A stretch of 64,000 nucleotides of DNA from Aquanectria penicillioides (taxonomy: Eukaryota; Ascomycota; Sordariomycetes; Hypocreales; Nectriaceae), in the NCBI GenBank assembly GCA_003415625.1, contig PYIU01000004.1, forward strand, positions 1,364,001-1,428,000, in the 5' to 3' direction. Under the pieces are notes generated by a model that saw only the letters and a list, made by a program, of their open reading frames with translations, did no database searches and was not told the origin of the DNA. Position 1 is the first letter of the stretch. Every line of letters begins with the position of its first letter. This document shows, one piece after another, positions 1 to 9,909 of the stretch. A program made the translations under genes and the position numbers.

Positions 1-1311
1 TTTAGGAAAGTCTCATGCGGCATCAACTTTACCAACCCGATGTCCGTGTGGGAGACTTCGTAGATAATCTCACCAATCTTTCTTCCATTTGTAGGGAGAG
101 CATGGTTGACGTCAGTCCCACATTCACCAAGGAATCCGTGCGCAGCGACAGTCATAAACTCGTTTCCAACACTATCCTTGACAAGAACTCCAGCTGTTGT
201 GGCTTGAAACATCCCGGGTCTTCCGGGTATGTACGACGATGTGACTCTTATGCCGGGCTGCAAGGCGGTGTATTGGCTTTGATCAGGATTTCCAGGAGTA
301 GGGTCAGTCTGTCGCCGAGCTTGAGGCAAGCGTGGTCTCCCCATATCATCATCGAAAAGGTACTGGCATGGAATCCGACCTGCTCTCCAGGGGAGTCTGG
401 TTTTATCAATGCCACGATGCTCCAGAATGATGATGAGGAAGTTGCCCCAGTATATGACTTGTGTGATGGAGACCCCAAGGGCAACGAAATGGTCACGAAC
501 GGCGTGAAAAAGGGGTGCCCAGGGCTGTAGGTCGCGCCCGTTAATATGATCAGCGATGGTGCCATTTTTTCTATGGACAGGCCACCCAGTGGGCATGGGA
601 CAATACTTGGGACCGGGGCGGGGAGCCAAATATAGCGGAAGGCCAGCGATAGTCTTTGGCCACGGTTTGGGGGCATCTCGGATACGTAGATGTAGAGAAA
701 GATACCGTCGGAACCAACGCCAATCGTGCCCGGGAAGATTTGTGCCAAGATCTCCCTGTGCTCGGACTTAGAAAGAGCATCTGAGTCATCTCGAAGATCA
801 AATGAAAGGGTGATCTGCCGTGCTTTTAGCATCAGCTGCGACCATGGGAGCTGTGGAACAGAGTGAGAAACGGGGTGGAGAGGCTGACGTGCACCTGTTA
901 TGATGGCCATGAGCTCTTCTGTTTCTCTGGATGGCGCTGAGAACTCACCAAAGTGAGTTTGGGACGCCCTCAGAGGATTAGGCAGGAAGGGCTGTCTTGC
1001 AACTAGAACCATGTCTGTGTGAGTATCACTTTCATCTGAGGGTAAATGCACTTACCAATGATGGCCTCTTGCGCTGTAGCAGGCCATCTCAGAGGAGTGA
1101 TTCCGGACGGACGGTGGATCCTGTTATGGAGAGGATTGCAATCTCCCGAACGAAAAATCACAGCAATTCTTTTCGGAGATAAGGCTTCATGTGAAGGAGT
1201 AACCTGACGTTTTCGAGACAGTGAGCGAGAGGCGCTCCTGACGAGAGGAGAGACGAGCAGCAACTCAGCAGAGGGCGAGCGGTCAGGCGTAGAGGGAGTA
1301 TCCGTCTCCAT
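1..1311 (-). CDS. Partial gene with trypsin-like motifs; frame break; runs off left edge
   Basis: Not recognised with certainty. Exon 1 is 1311-1056 and exon 2 starts at 1002, joined across a 53-nt GT-AG intron (1003-1055, donor GTAAGT, acceptor TTCTAG). The reading frame of exon 2 stays plausible to about position 620, and then the sensible protein continues in a different frame down to base 1. One extra C in the run 615-618 would join the two. The C-terminal part contains TVAAHGF and, about 38 residues on, HTDIGLVKL. These resemble the His and Asp regions of trypsin-fold peptidases; the Ser region would lie outside the window. A start at 1311 is the first Met giving a compositionally normal protein, but the Met at 1419 is also possible. 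The frame break may be a sequencing error, as in other genes here, or true decay. Confidence 0.5.
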
Positions 1312-2306
1312 CGCGGCGAAGGGTGTCAGAGACAAGTTTGTAAAAGCAAAGGAAGTAGAACCAGATTCGAGTTTGTAAGCTGCGAACCATGGTGGGAGGA
1401 GGGAGGGTGGTAAGCTCAAACGGTGGGCGTGAAGCTAAAACTTGGACCCCACAACCCCCAAGGGTAGTCGGTAGTTCCATAGCGGGGGTTAAACAGTTGG
1501 GTTAACAGCGATTCATTGACCCGTGGTACAGACTTATTAGAGGGCTTGATCAGGGTTCTCCTTAGTGTCCTGACATGAAAAGCACCTACACACCGAGCAC
1601 GCACATCTCTAGCGTATACAGGCTCACTACCAAAAGCTACGGCGACCTTACCCTCTCCAGCGGATTTATGCAGAGACACAAGGCGTGTCGCGCAAATGAC
1701 GAACGACGTCCCTTGCGGGACCAGTAAGGTGCTCTTATATCTCGTGACAAGGCGCTAACGTTCGACCCTTGATGAAATCTCGCATCACCGGCTGGGATGT
1801 CAGGGCATCTGATGCCCCATAAGGTACAGGCCAAAAGGGTTAGAAATGTTAGCTCGGCGAAATATCTGTGGATAGCTGATGGGTATTGGCTATTAGGCTC
1901 ACTGAGCTGGTCAAAACAACGATTGGTAGTTGTAAGAAAAAGTCCCCGTATCTCTACTTTGCAACCGACAAGTTGAGAGCAATTACTCAAGTATCAGTTC
2001 AAGGACGAGTATGCAACACCTTTGGAGCTGACTTTCTAACGCTTGTGGCCTGTAGGGCTGATGGGGGCGCTGATGCGCCTCCAGGCTTGGTCAGCCAATC
2101 GCTTGCGTGCCAGTTGAAACCTGGTCTGCTATGCTTGGTGCTAGGTGTTCGCATCGCCCTTAATGGGATTTGCAATTGACACCCTCTGAGAAACTCAGAC
2201 CTGTGCTTCTCGGACAGCCGCAGATGCCTCGATGCGCCTGAGCCTTTAGACACCCTAGAAATAATAAAGTAGAGGCTGCTCGCTGCTCGGTCCCGACTCT
2301 GTCGCC
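1312..2306. other. Intergenic region, divergent promoters
   Basis: About 1 kb between the divergent peptidase-like gene (-) and the GH125 gene (+). Short open frames occur on both strands but none has domain character, splice structure or coding composition. The last 60 bases before the GH125 start hold an AATAATAAAG stretch that could serve as its TATA-like element. Confidence 0.5.
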
Positions 2307-4088
2307 ATGTCCCAGCTCCGAACCCTGCTGCTGGTCTCCGCCGCCGCTGCTGCAGTCTCAGCCGAATGCCCCAACTACGAGAAGTACGCCCGCGATCGTC
2401 ACGAACCCTTCTCCAAGGGTCGTTACGCGTTTCCCTACCAGCGTCCCAACGACCAATGCCGCACCTACGCCGTCCCCGCCGTCGAGCACACCATCTACAA
2501 TGAGATGACGGGCGCAATTGGCGATCCCGACCTCTTCCAGCTCTTTCAGAACACATGGCCCAACACCGTGGATACCACCATCCGCTGGACGGGAGTCTCC
2601 GCCGACAATCCAGATGAGGAGGTGCGTTGTGACCCGGCATATATCATAACTTTGCGGCCTCCATTTATCGTAACATCGCAATATTTTTGGTCGCTAACAG
2701 CATGTGCGCCGGCACTTATTACAGCTTGCCTTCATCACCACCGGCGACATCGATGCCATGTGGCTCCGCGACAGCGCAAACCAGCTGCAATCCTACAAGT
2801 CCGTCGTCTCGCAAACCGCCACCATCGACAAAGAAAACGACATAGCCTCGCTCTTCCGCGGCGCAATCAATCTCCAGGCTCGCTACATTCGCAAGGAGCC
2901 CTACTGCAACGCCTTTCACCCTCCCCCCGAGGCCAAGCACAAACTCACGCGCAGCAACTTCCAGCCCCGCGACATAGTCTTTCCCGAATACGATCCCGCC
3001 ATTGTCTTCGAGTGCAAGTACGAGCTCGACTCTCTCGCCGCATTCCTCCAGCTGTCATGGGACTACTACGAAGAGAGCCATGACGCAGACTTCTTTGGCA
3101 AGTTCGGTTGGGTCGACGCCGTCAAGACGATTCTCCGTGTCGCAAAGGACATGCAGCAAGGCACCTACGCTGAGGATGGACGAGTCAACAAATCGCCATA
3201 CACCTGGCTGCGCGATTCGGATAGCGCTACCGAGACCGTGACCAACCATGGCAGCGGCAACCCCGTCAAGGGCAACATCGGGCTCGTGCGTAGCTTCTTC
3301 CGGCCCTCCGATGATGCCTGCATATACCAGTACTTTATCCCCGCCAACATGATGTTCTCGCGCTACCTGAACTCTTGCTCCAAGATCATGTACAAGCTGG
3401 ATAAGGAGCTGGCAAGTGAGATGGAGGATATGGCAGCGGAAATCGAGATCAGCATCAACAAGAATGCCATCATTCCCCACCCCACGTTTGGCAACATGTA
3501 TGCCTACGAAATTGACGGCTTCGGCTCATATAGTCTCATGGTAATGACTGAACATTCCCCTTATGAGCCTAAAATACTAACCTTTCAACTTTTCTCAGGA
3601 CGATGCTAATCTCCCATCGCTCCTGAGCATCCCTCACATGGGCTATCAACCAGCCTCCCAATACGTCTACGATAACACCCGAGCCTTCGTGCTCAGCTCC
3701 TCAAACCCTTATTACGCCCGAGGCCCTGTCCTCAACGCCACTGGAGGACCGCATCTTGGACCCGGTATGGCTTGGCCGATGGGGCTCATCATCCAGATCA
3801 TGACAAGCGACGACGATGACGAGATTGTAGACGGAATGAGACAGCTCATCGGATCCACGAGCGGGCTCGGATTGATCCATGAAACAGTAAACAGCCATAA
3901 TGACAAACACTGGACGAGATCATGGTAAGATTGCGATTCTTATGGGCCCCAAAGGATAGCCTCGACTGATACTTTGAATTCACAGGTTTGCATGGGCAAA
4001 CGGCTTATTTGGCCAGATGGTTATAGATCTCAAGAAACGGAAACCACATATAGTAGCCAGGAGCTATCAAGATAATGTAAAACCATAA
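2307..4088 (+). CDS. Secreted GH125 exo-alpha-1,6-mannosidase
   Basis: Predicted glycoside hydrolase family 125 enzyme, which removes alpha-1,6-linked mannose from glycans (family also annotated as DUF1237 / Mug157-like). Four exons: 2307-2621, 2725-3540, 3599-3924, 3986-4088, with introns of 103, 58 and 61 nt, all GT-AG. They give 519 residues. A signal peptide is visible: a hydrophobic stretch of about residues 5-18 ending VSA before ECPNY. The family hallmark [15 protein letters not shown] lies just after intron 1, and [12 protein letters not shown] and [12 protein letters not shown] further on. An alternative first acceptor at 2700 would add eight residues (HVRRHLLQ), but it breaks the usual spacing to TGDID. 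The 3' end is convergent with HUL5, with only about 160 bases between stops. Confidence 0.92.
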
Positions 4089-4250
4089 GTAATGTACTCT
4101 TAGTGTATTGAAAAAAAAAAGCGAGTCTTAATTCAGAAAAAACCATGTACAATCAAAAAAGCAACCAAACGTTCCGGCCCCATCGCTAATGCTGATCATG
4201 CCCTACCTAAACCTATGCAATCCATCCTAAACAAATCACCACCCCGACCA

Positions 4251-7200
4251 CTAGCTAAGATCAAATCCTGCGCCAGAGCTGATGGCGTAAAGCAGCTTTT
4301 CCCGTAGCGTTTCCTCGGATGTATACCTCGGTAGCTTCAACAGATTGACGCACGTGCTGGTGCTTGGTAGTCGATCCTCGTCGGTCCCGCCATCACGGAT
4401 GCTGAACTTGGGCTTGAGTTGCGAGAAGCCCAGTAGCGGGGCACGAGGCGTTGAGCTGACATACTTTAGCACGTCGCGGCGTTGAGCATCGGTGAAACTC
4501 TGCATGACCTTCCAAAAAAGCTTGATAGTGTCATGCTCCTGCCCGTCATCACCAATCTCGTAGAGGCCACTATAGATGGTGTTGCGGCGAAGGTCTTCAA
4601 TGTCAATCTCCAGTGAGTCTCCGCCTACGAGGCGCTGAAGTTCAGACTGATTGAACATGGAAAGCCATGACGGGCGGATGATGGCGCGAAGACCACGAAG
4701 GAAGGCAGCGGTTTGCAGGGAAGGTTGGACAACAAGACGGTGGCGTGCGATGTATGATATGTACAGGAGCCTGTTATCGTTGATGACCTGCACCTGATCC
4801 CCATTCGAGATGAGCTTCCTCGTGATGGTCTTCACCGGCTCTCCAGGCTGTGAAATTTGGTCCGTGACTGTAAAGTCAATCCCTAGTTCGGATATGTCTC
4901 CAGGGTAGTTTTTCAACCGTAGCATTCCCTTATACAGTTCCTCGTCCATGTCGCGCAAGTCGTTGACACTGCCTTTGTAGCTGTTCTCGTCGTTTGGACC
5001 CGCCGATGCCCATTTCAAGAGGAAGAAGCCCGCAAAGGCTAAATCCACAAGGATTCCTTCGTACATGCACTTGCCAACGATTCGACCCAGAAACTCAAAG
5101 CGTTTGAGGAGACTGGTCATGTGCCCCTTCCACTCTGGGTCTGATTCTGTTATTCTCCCTTCTCGCAGAGACTCGCGCAACACATCGGCAGCCGTCGGAT
5201 CGGGGTAAAGAAGACCTTTCTCATTCGAAGTGAACATTCCGGGCCCTTTGTCTTGGTTTCCAAATGCTTCCGAAGTAACGCTGATGAGAAACTCCTTGGT
5301 GACTCCACCTCCATCAATGCCAGCCTCAGGAGCACCAAATTGATCCACGAAAGTGATTTGAATTGGGTCTTTCAGCCCTTCTCCCAGTTTGTAGAATTGC
5401 TTGTACGCATCCTCGAAAAGGCGTTGTCGGCGAATTTGGGCGTGATGCCGGGCAAAAGGCTGAGGGGGAAAGGGATTGTCTCCATCCCGACGAAGCCGAT
5501 CAAGATTGATAAACTGTCGAAATATCATGACTCGGGTTTCAAAGGGAACAACAAAAGGCATGTGCTTGAGAATCTCCAACTTTGGGCCCATCTCCGCTAG
5601 TCGTCGTTCTCGCTGTAACCGTGTTTGCTGAGACTTGAGTCTCTCCAACCGCGCATGGCGTGAGAGACGTTGTCCAGCAATGGTGGAGTAGAACCCGATA
5701 TCTTCACCAAGGTTAGCCTCAACATCGGAATCGCCGTCCTCGTCACTATCTTCGTCGCCCTCTTGATTTTGTCGTTGCTCCTCCGCAATAACAGCACTGA
5801 TGAAATCTTCCTTGTCCAATTTGTCCGTCATGAGCCAGTGGTGTTGAGGAAGGAATTGCTTTCGGGAATCTCTTTCGTATAGCATCTTCATAGCCACAGT
5901 TACAATACCTCGGAGACTGTCGAGATCCAATCTCGTTGTTGACCTCGAGGAACTAGAGCTTGAAGTTTGTCTCGTAGACCCACTAGATCCAAAGTATGAG
6001 TCAATTCGAAAGTCGTTACCAGCTTCAACGGCTTCTCGTGACTTTGACAGCTCCTGAGCTTTGTAATGAAGGGTGAATGCGGTGTTTTTCAAGAAGACCG
6101 TCAGAGCTTTGATATCGTCCAGTGATAAACTACAGGAACGTAGGCGTGAGGTAGTCGCGTTTGTTTGCCCGAATTGGGGATAGATACCGCTGAAAAAGTC
6201 TTCGTCGTCGCTCAACCGGAGGATGAAGATGTACAGTTCCAGGAAGAGTAGGATGACTCGCCATTCTTGTTCTTCCAGATTACCGTGCTGGCTTCCAGAA
6301 GCGATGTGTAAATATCTGTTTAGGACAGCGACAGGCCGCTCTGATTCTGTTCTTAATTTGTGGAATGCTGTGGTCTGTTTCATGATTTGCCATAGAAATT
6401 TGATGGTAGGAACATTTTCGGATCCGGTCGGTATTTGCTCCAAGAACAACCGCATTCTAATGTCATCTCCGTTTCCAGGAAAACATTGTAGAAGAGTCAG
6501 GATGTAACCTGCGAGGAGACTCGTGCCCCGGAACTCCTGGGTTGATGACTCTGCGAGGTTGATTGAAAAGTCCTCCAGGAGCTTCGAGATACCGTCACTT
6601 TCCACTAGAGACAGTAATCTGCTAGAGATATAGGGATCTAAAGGTTGCAATAAATGTTCATCTTGTGATTCATCGGATCCAAAGCCATCTGAGACCGATA
6701 ACGATTTGATGCCGATTCGAACACTGATATCTGGTGTGAGGGCCGCAAGTTGGACGTATAGCGATTCCAAGTAATTAAATCTATGCGATGAGTCCAACGC
6801 AAGGCGGCCTAGATCGATAAAGTGCGCGAGGAGCCATAGCAGGCCATCTTTCGAATGGCTGCCGATCGATGCTGATGACAACTCATCTAGGACAGCGGTT
6901 GCGAGTTTAGGTGCTGAAACTGCCTGCGAGAATACACTGATGTTTTCCTCAAAGAGGCACAAGGAGTGGCCGGTCAAGAAAGAAAATGCGTAGGCACGAT
7001 AAATTATAGGTTCTGTAGAGGATTTGGATTGATTAACTCGAGGTGCATGACGATAGGCTTCAACGTGCGACTTACCACCCTCAGACTGAGCTGTCAAGGG
7101 GGCAGATAGGGCCTTGAGGAGAAGGTTCGTCCAATCACGAGCCACTTCCGGAGTCTGACACAACTTGGTCAAAACGTTGTAATATCGATCGATCGAGGGG

Positions 7201-7853
7201 AGTATCGTTTGAGGAGAGGAAGATATTATTCGGGTGATAAGCTTCAACAGAAGCTGGATCTCAGTAGAGGTATCGCTGGAAATACTAGTTAGCATGTGCC
7301 AAGGCATGACAGGGACCCTGTATGGTATCCCAAAACACTTGTCTTGAACCCACCCATCATGAATGCTCCTCTCTACCGCTTCAACAAGTATTCCTATGAG
7401 TTGTTGGATTCTGGATTGATGGGTGCCGGCAGGGGCAATGGCAACGAGGTCAACGGATTCGGAATCACGAGCGTAAAGAGTAAGTCGTTGAATATCGTCG
7501 TTCCTTCGGCTCGTAAAAAAGGACAGAAGAAGTATGAAAGCTTGCGGTAGCCTTTGAGAGGGTTGTTTTGTAGATCCCGGACTGTAAATCTCGTCGAATG
7601 TAGCTCGGCGAGATTCACGTAGTGTTGTCCTGGCTCTGTGACCCCTCCATGTTCGCTGGATCTTGCCCGCGGCCTTCAATCTTTGCCGCTCCACATGTCG
7701 CTTCTCGCGATCGGCCTGGGCATTGGACACTGTCTTTGTAGCATTCGAAACGACGGAGGGGCTCCATGCGGTGTTGGCGAAGGGATTCCCGGCTTGACCG
7801 CTGAGGTTGACGTTGCGTGGCCGCCTAGAGTTGCCCGTGAACGTAGAGAACAT
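4251..7853 (-). CDS. HUL5: HECT-type E3 ubiquitin ligase, HUL5/UBE3C family
   Basis: Single uninterrupted frame of 1200 residues. An IQ-type motif (GKIQRTWRGHRAR) lies near residues 60-75, a position typical of the UBE3C/Hul5 branch. The last ~350 residues form a HECT domain, including GIDGGGVTKEFL, FEFLGRIVGKCMYEG and the C-terminal LPSTSTCVNLLKLP, in which Cys1168 is the predicted thioester cysteine. An acidic linker (DEDSDEDGDSDVE) precedes the HECT domain. Yeast Hul5 (about 910 residues) works with the proteasome to extend ubiquitin chains on misfolded proteins; the same role is inferred here. It is the longest frame in the window and shows no frame break, in contrast to several neighbours. 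Confidence 0.93.
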   Translation of the reverse strand: MFSTFTGNSRRPRNVNLSGQAGNPFANTAWSPSVVSNATKTVSNAQADREKRHVERQRLKAAGKIQRTWRGHRARTTLRESRRATFDEIYSPGSTKQPSQRLPQAFILLLSFFTSRRNDDIQRLTLYARDSESVDLVAIAPAGTHQSRIQQLIGILVEAVERSIHDGWVQDKCFGIPYRVPVMPWHMLTSISSDTSTEIQLLLKLITRIISSSPQTILPSIDRYYNVLTKLCQTPEVARDWTNLLLKALSAPLTAQSEGGKSHVEAYRHAPRVNQSKSSTEPIIYRAYAFSFLTGHSLCLFEENISVFSQAVSAPKLATAVLDELSSASIGSHSKDGLLWLLAHFIDLGRLALDSSHRFNYLESLYVQLAALTPDISVRIGIKSLSVSDGFGSDESQDEHLLQPLDPYISSRLLSLVESDGISKLLEDFSINLAESSTQEFRGTSLLAGYILTLLQCFPGNGDDIRMRLFLEQIPTGSENVPTIKFLWQIMKQTTAFHKLRTESERPVAVLNRYLHIASGSQHGNLEEQEWRVILLFLELYIFILRLSDDEDFFSGIYPQFGQTNATTSRLRSCSLSLDDIKALTVFLKNTAFTLHYKAQELSKSREAVEAGNDFRIDSYFGSSGSTRQTSSSSSSRSTTRLDLDSLRGIVTVAMKMLYERDSRKQFLPQHHWLMTDKLDKEDFISAVIAEEQRQNQEGDEDSDEDGDSDVEANLGEDIGFYSTIAGQRLSRHARLERLKSQQTRLQRERRLAEMGPKLEILKHMPFVVPFETRVMIFRQFINLDRLRRDGDNPFPPQPFARHHAQIRRQRLFEDAYKQFYKLGEGLKDPIQITFVDQFGAPEAGIDGGGVTKEFLISVTSEAFGNQDKGPGMFTSNEKGLLYPDPTAADVLRESLREGRITESDPEWKGHMTSLLKRFEFLGRIVGKCMYEGILVDLAFAGFFLLKWASAGPNDENSYKGSVNDLRDMDEELYKGMLRLKNYPGDISELGIDFTVTDQISQPGEPVKTITRKLISNGDQVQVINDNRLLYISYIARHRLVVQPSLQTAAFLRGLRAIIRPSWLSMFNQSELQRLVGGDSLEIDIEDLRRNTIYSGLYEIGDDGQEHDTIKLFWKVMQSFTDAQRRDVLKYVSSTPRAPLLGFSQLKPKFSIRDGGTDEDRLPSTSTCVNLLKLPRYTSEETLREKLLYAISSGAGFDLS

Positions 7854-9400
7854 GGTGGCGGCGAGGGATGGGACCTTGATGAAGGGCTAACGGGAGACCA
7901 AAGGCATCCTATAGCTGCAGCCAGCCGAGCAATCTACTGTGGTCCGTTTTCTAGAAGATTCAGCCTCAAGCTCAGTCAGCGATGGCCGGGGGACGGGGAC
8001 GATGCTATTCGTCGGGATGCTCTTGTCGGCTAGTGGGGATTCAGAGGTGAGGTCACTGAGCGGCCAGGGTACCGCACATCCACGTCTTACGCGGTGGGAG
8101 GCTGGCGATAAGATAAGCGCAGCCAAGGATGAGAAAGCAAGGAGGAGGTACGTACCGAGGCTCTCGATGTCAGCGCGTCAGTAGCCCCTGCCAACGCCAG
8201 GTCTGCCAGGGCACGAGTTCAGAAGGAATGCAAGGAAAGTGGGCGGAAGGCCCGTGCTCTAGTGGTCTGTGCGCGAAGATTGTAGACCCTGAAGGAGCAG
8301 GTGAGAGTTTGCTTTGGGGTTTTGGGGGCGGGAAACAGTGTGAGACATTGAGGCGTAACACTGTGCCACCGCCCCATCGACAATCGGCATCGGCGCACCC
8401 GCATCCACGCCCACGGCCGGCGCATTTGGTTCGGGAGCCACCACCAAAAAGCTACCGCCGGGAGACAAGTGCCATCCGCCTCGTTGCGGTGTAGGGATAT
8501 CAATGTTACCCTACCCAAAAGGCCAACCCGGGAGGATGGCTCAATTTTGTCACATGCGAGGTTCCTTTTTCTGAAGTCATTTGAAAGAGGTGTTTGGCTC
8601 CCCGCACTTCTTGCCGTGTTCGCAGAGAAGCTTGCATCATTGATATGCTGTAGTTGGGGCCTGGTGTGAGACAACTTGGGGCGCGTAATGGCCACAAGGC
8701 CGCCTAGTGGTCATCGTCATAACTGGATTTAAAATTGGGCATGGAATTTTTTTTCAATTTTTTTTTTCTTATCAGGGAACGAAACGGGTGGGTGAAGAAC
8801 CGTTGTGGCCTGTCATTCCGGTCCCATCCCCATCTGGGAATTTTTTTTTTGGCCTTGGTCTTGTTTGGACACACGAGTTTGTGGACAAAATTTCACACAA
8901 GGCCCACTCGCTGGGCTCCAAGTATCGTGGGCACCTGGCCGATGGTGGAGAGGGAGCACGTGCCGGAGTCGCTATCGTACGGAAGCGCTGTTTATGTGAT
9001 GAACTGTTAGTTGTGAAGTCTTGAAGCGTGTCACCCTTAACAGAACCCGCCGACCGGTACATGGGCTCGGCGTGTGCCGCGGCCAGCCCAACACTACCAC
9101 GCTACCAGGAACAAAATACATGCAGTGTGGACAGTGATTGCTGGTGGCTGCGGCGGCGTCGCAGCAGCACAGTGGCAGACCCAGTGGCAGACCGGGCAGG
9201 CTCACTCCACCAGCGCTGGGTTAGTAGCCACCCACCACTCATAGCGGCCCTCCACCGCATGGCTAGGTCAAGCAAAAAAAATATCACCTCGACGAAATTT
9301 CTCTTTTTCCCTCCTCAACCGCAACACCAACCTTATCAAACCAACCCCCAAACCCATATAAGTCGAGTCAGTTCAGAGGTACGGTCTTCGTACTAGTTCT
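7854..9400. other. Intergenic region between divergent HUL5 and PAB1
   Basis: GC-rich and without a supportable gene. Open frames on both strands are short, of low complexity and lack domains. Short T runs occur at about 8746-8768 and 8841-8850. The first part probably holds the HUL5 promoter and 5' leader, the last part the PAB1 promoter. Confidence 0.5.
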
Positions 9401-9409
9401 CTGTTTCTG

Positions 9410-9490
9410 CTCACTTCTTTCCAACAAACAAAATCACAAAAAAAACTTGAAAACTCCCCAAAAAACCACCCTCCACCCACAACCACCCCT
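9410..9490 (+). promoter_or_regulatory. A-rich leader segment upstream of PAB1
   Basis: This stretch contains repeated short A tracts (CAAACAAAATCACAAAAAA, then ACTTGAAAACTCCCCAAAA) followed by a C/A-rich stretch. Poly(A)-binding proteins in several eukaryotes bind A-rich tracts in their own 5' leader and repress translation. The position here, about 450 bases before the start codon, fits such autoregulation. The transcript start is not known, so whether the tract is transcribed is inferred. Confidence 0.35.
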
Positions 9491-9707
9491 CCCCCATCCG
9501 ACTTCCCTCCTCGTCTCTCTCGCGACACCGCCCGAGTGACAGATCCCCCTCGCCGACAAACTCCCAACATCCCTTTGAGCCAGCCCGTTCCCGCTACTCA
9601 AGGCATCTTTAACCACCCCGGGCTCGCTTCGCTTTGTTTGCCGCTCGTCTTTGTTCGCAACGGTCCCTCCAACCCCGCGAACTTGCTCTGCCATAGTCCT
9701 TTGAAAG

Positions 9708-9876
9708 GTGCGTTCCCACGCGGCCCCCCTCCTCTCTATCCATCTCCACCTCCCCTCCCACCCCTTCCCCTCAACCACCACTACAACGAGAAGCCCTTGT
9801 CTTCGCATCTTTCAAAGCACTCCTTTCGATTATAAAAGCCCGTCTCCGATCCCTTCTGACGCGCTGTCCGCCACAG
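9708..9876 (+). other. Probable 5'-UTR intron of PAB1
   Basis: Donor GTGCGT follows TTGAAAG, and acceptor CCACAG lies 33 bases before the PAB1 start codon, with a CTGAC-type branch candidate near the 3' end. The 169-nt segment is C/T-rich. Leader introns are common in highly expressed fungal housekeeping genes. It is predicted from sequence only. Confidence 0.4.
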
Positions 9877-9909
9877 GTTTATCGATATCTCGAAATCCCC
9901 GACATCACA

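Noticed and set aside
15..530. 171-residue plus-strand frame at the left edge
   Set aside because: The opposite strand carries a coherent protein with His and Asp motifs after a one-base correction, so this frame is its antisense shadow.
1637..1990. 117-residue minus-strand frame
   Set aside because: No domain, signal or splice partner, and unusual composition for a protein.
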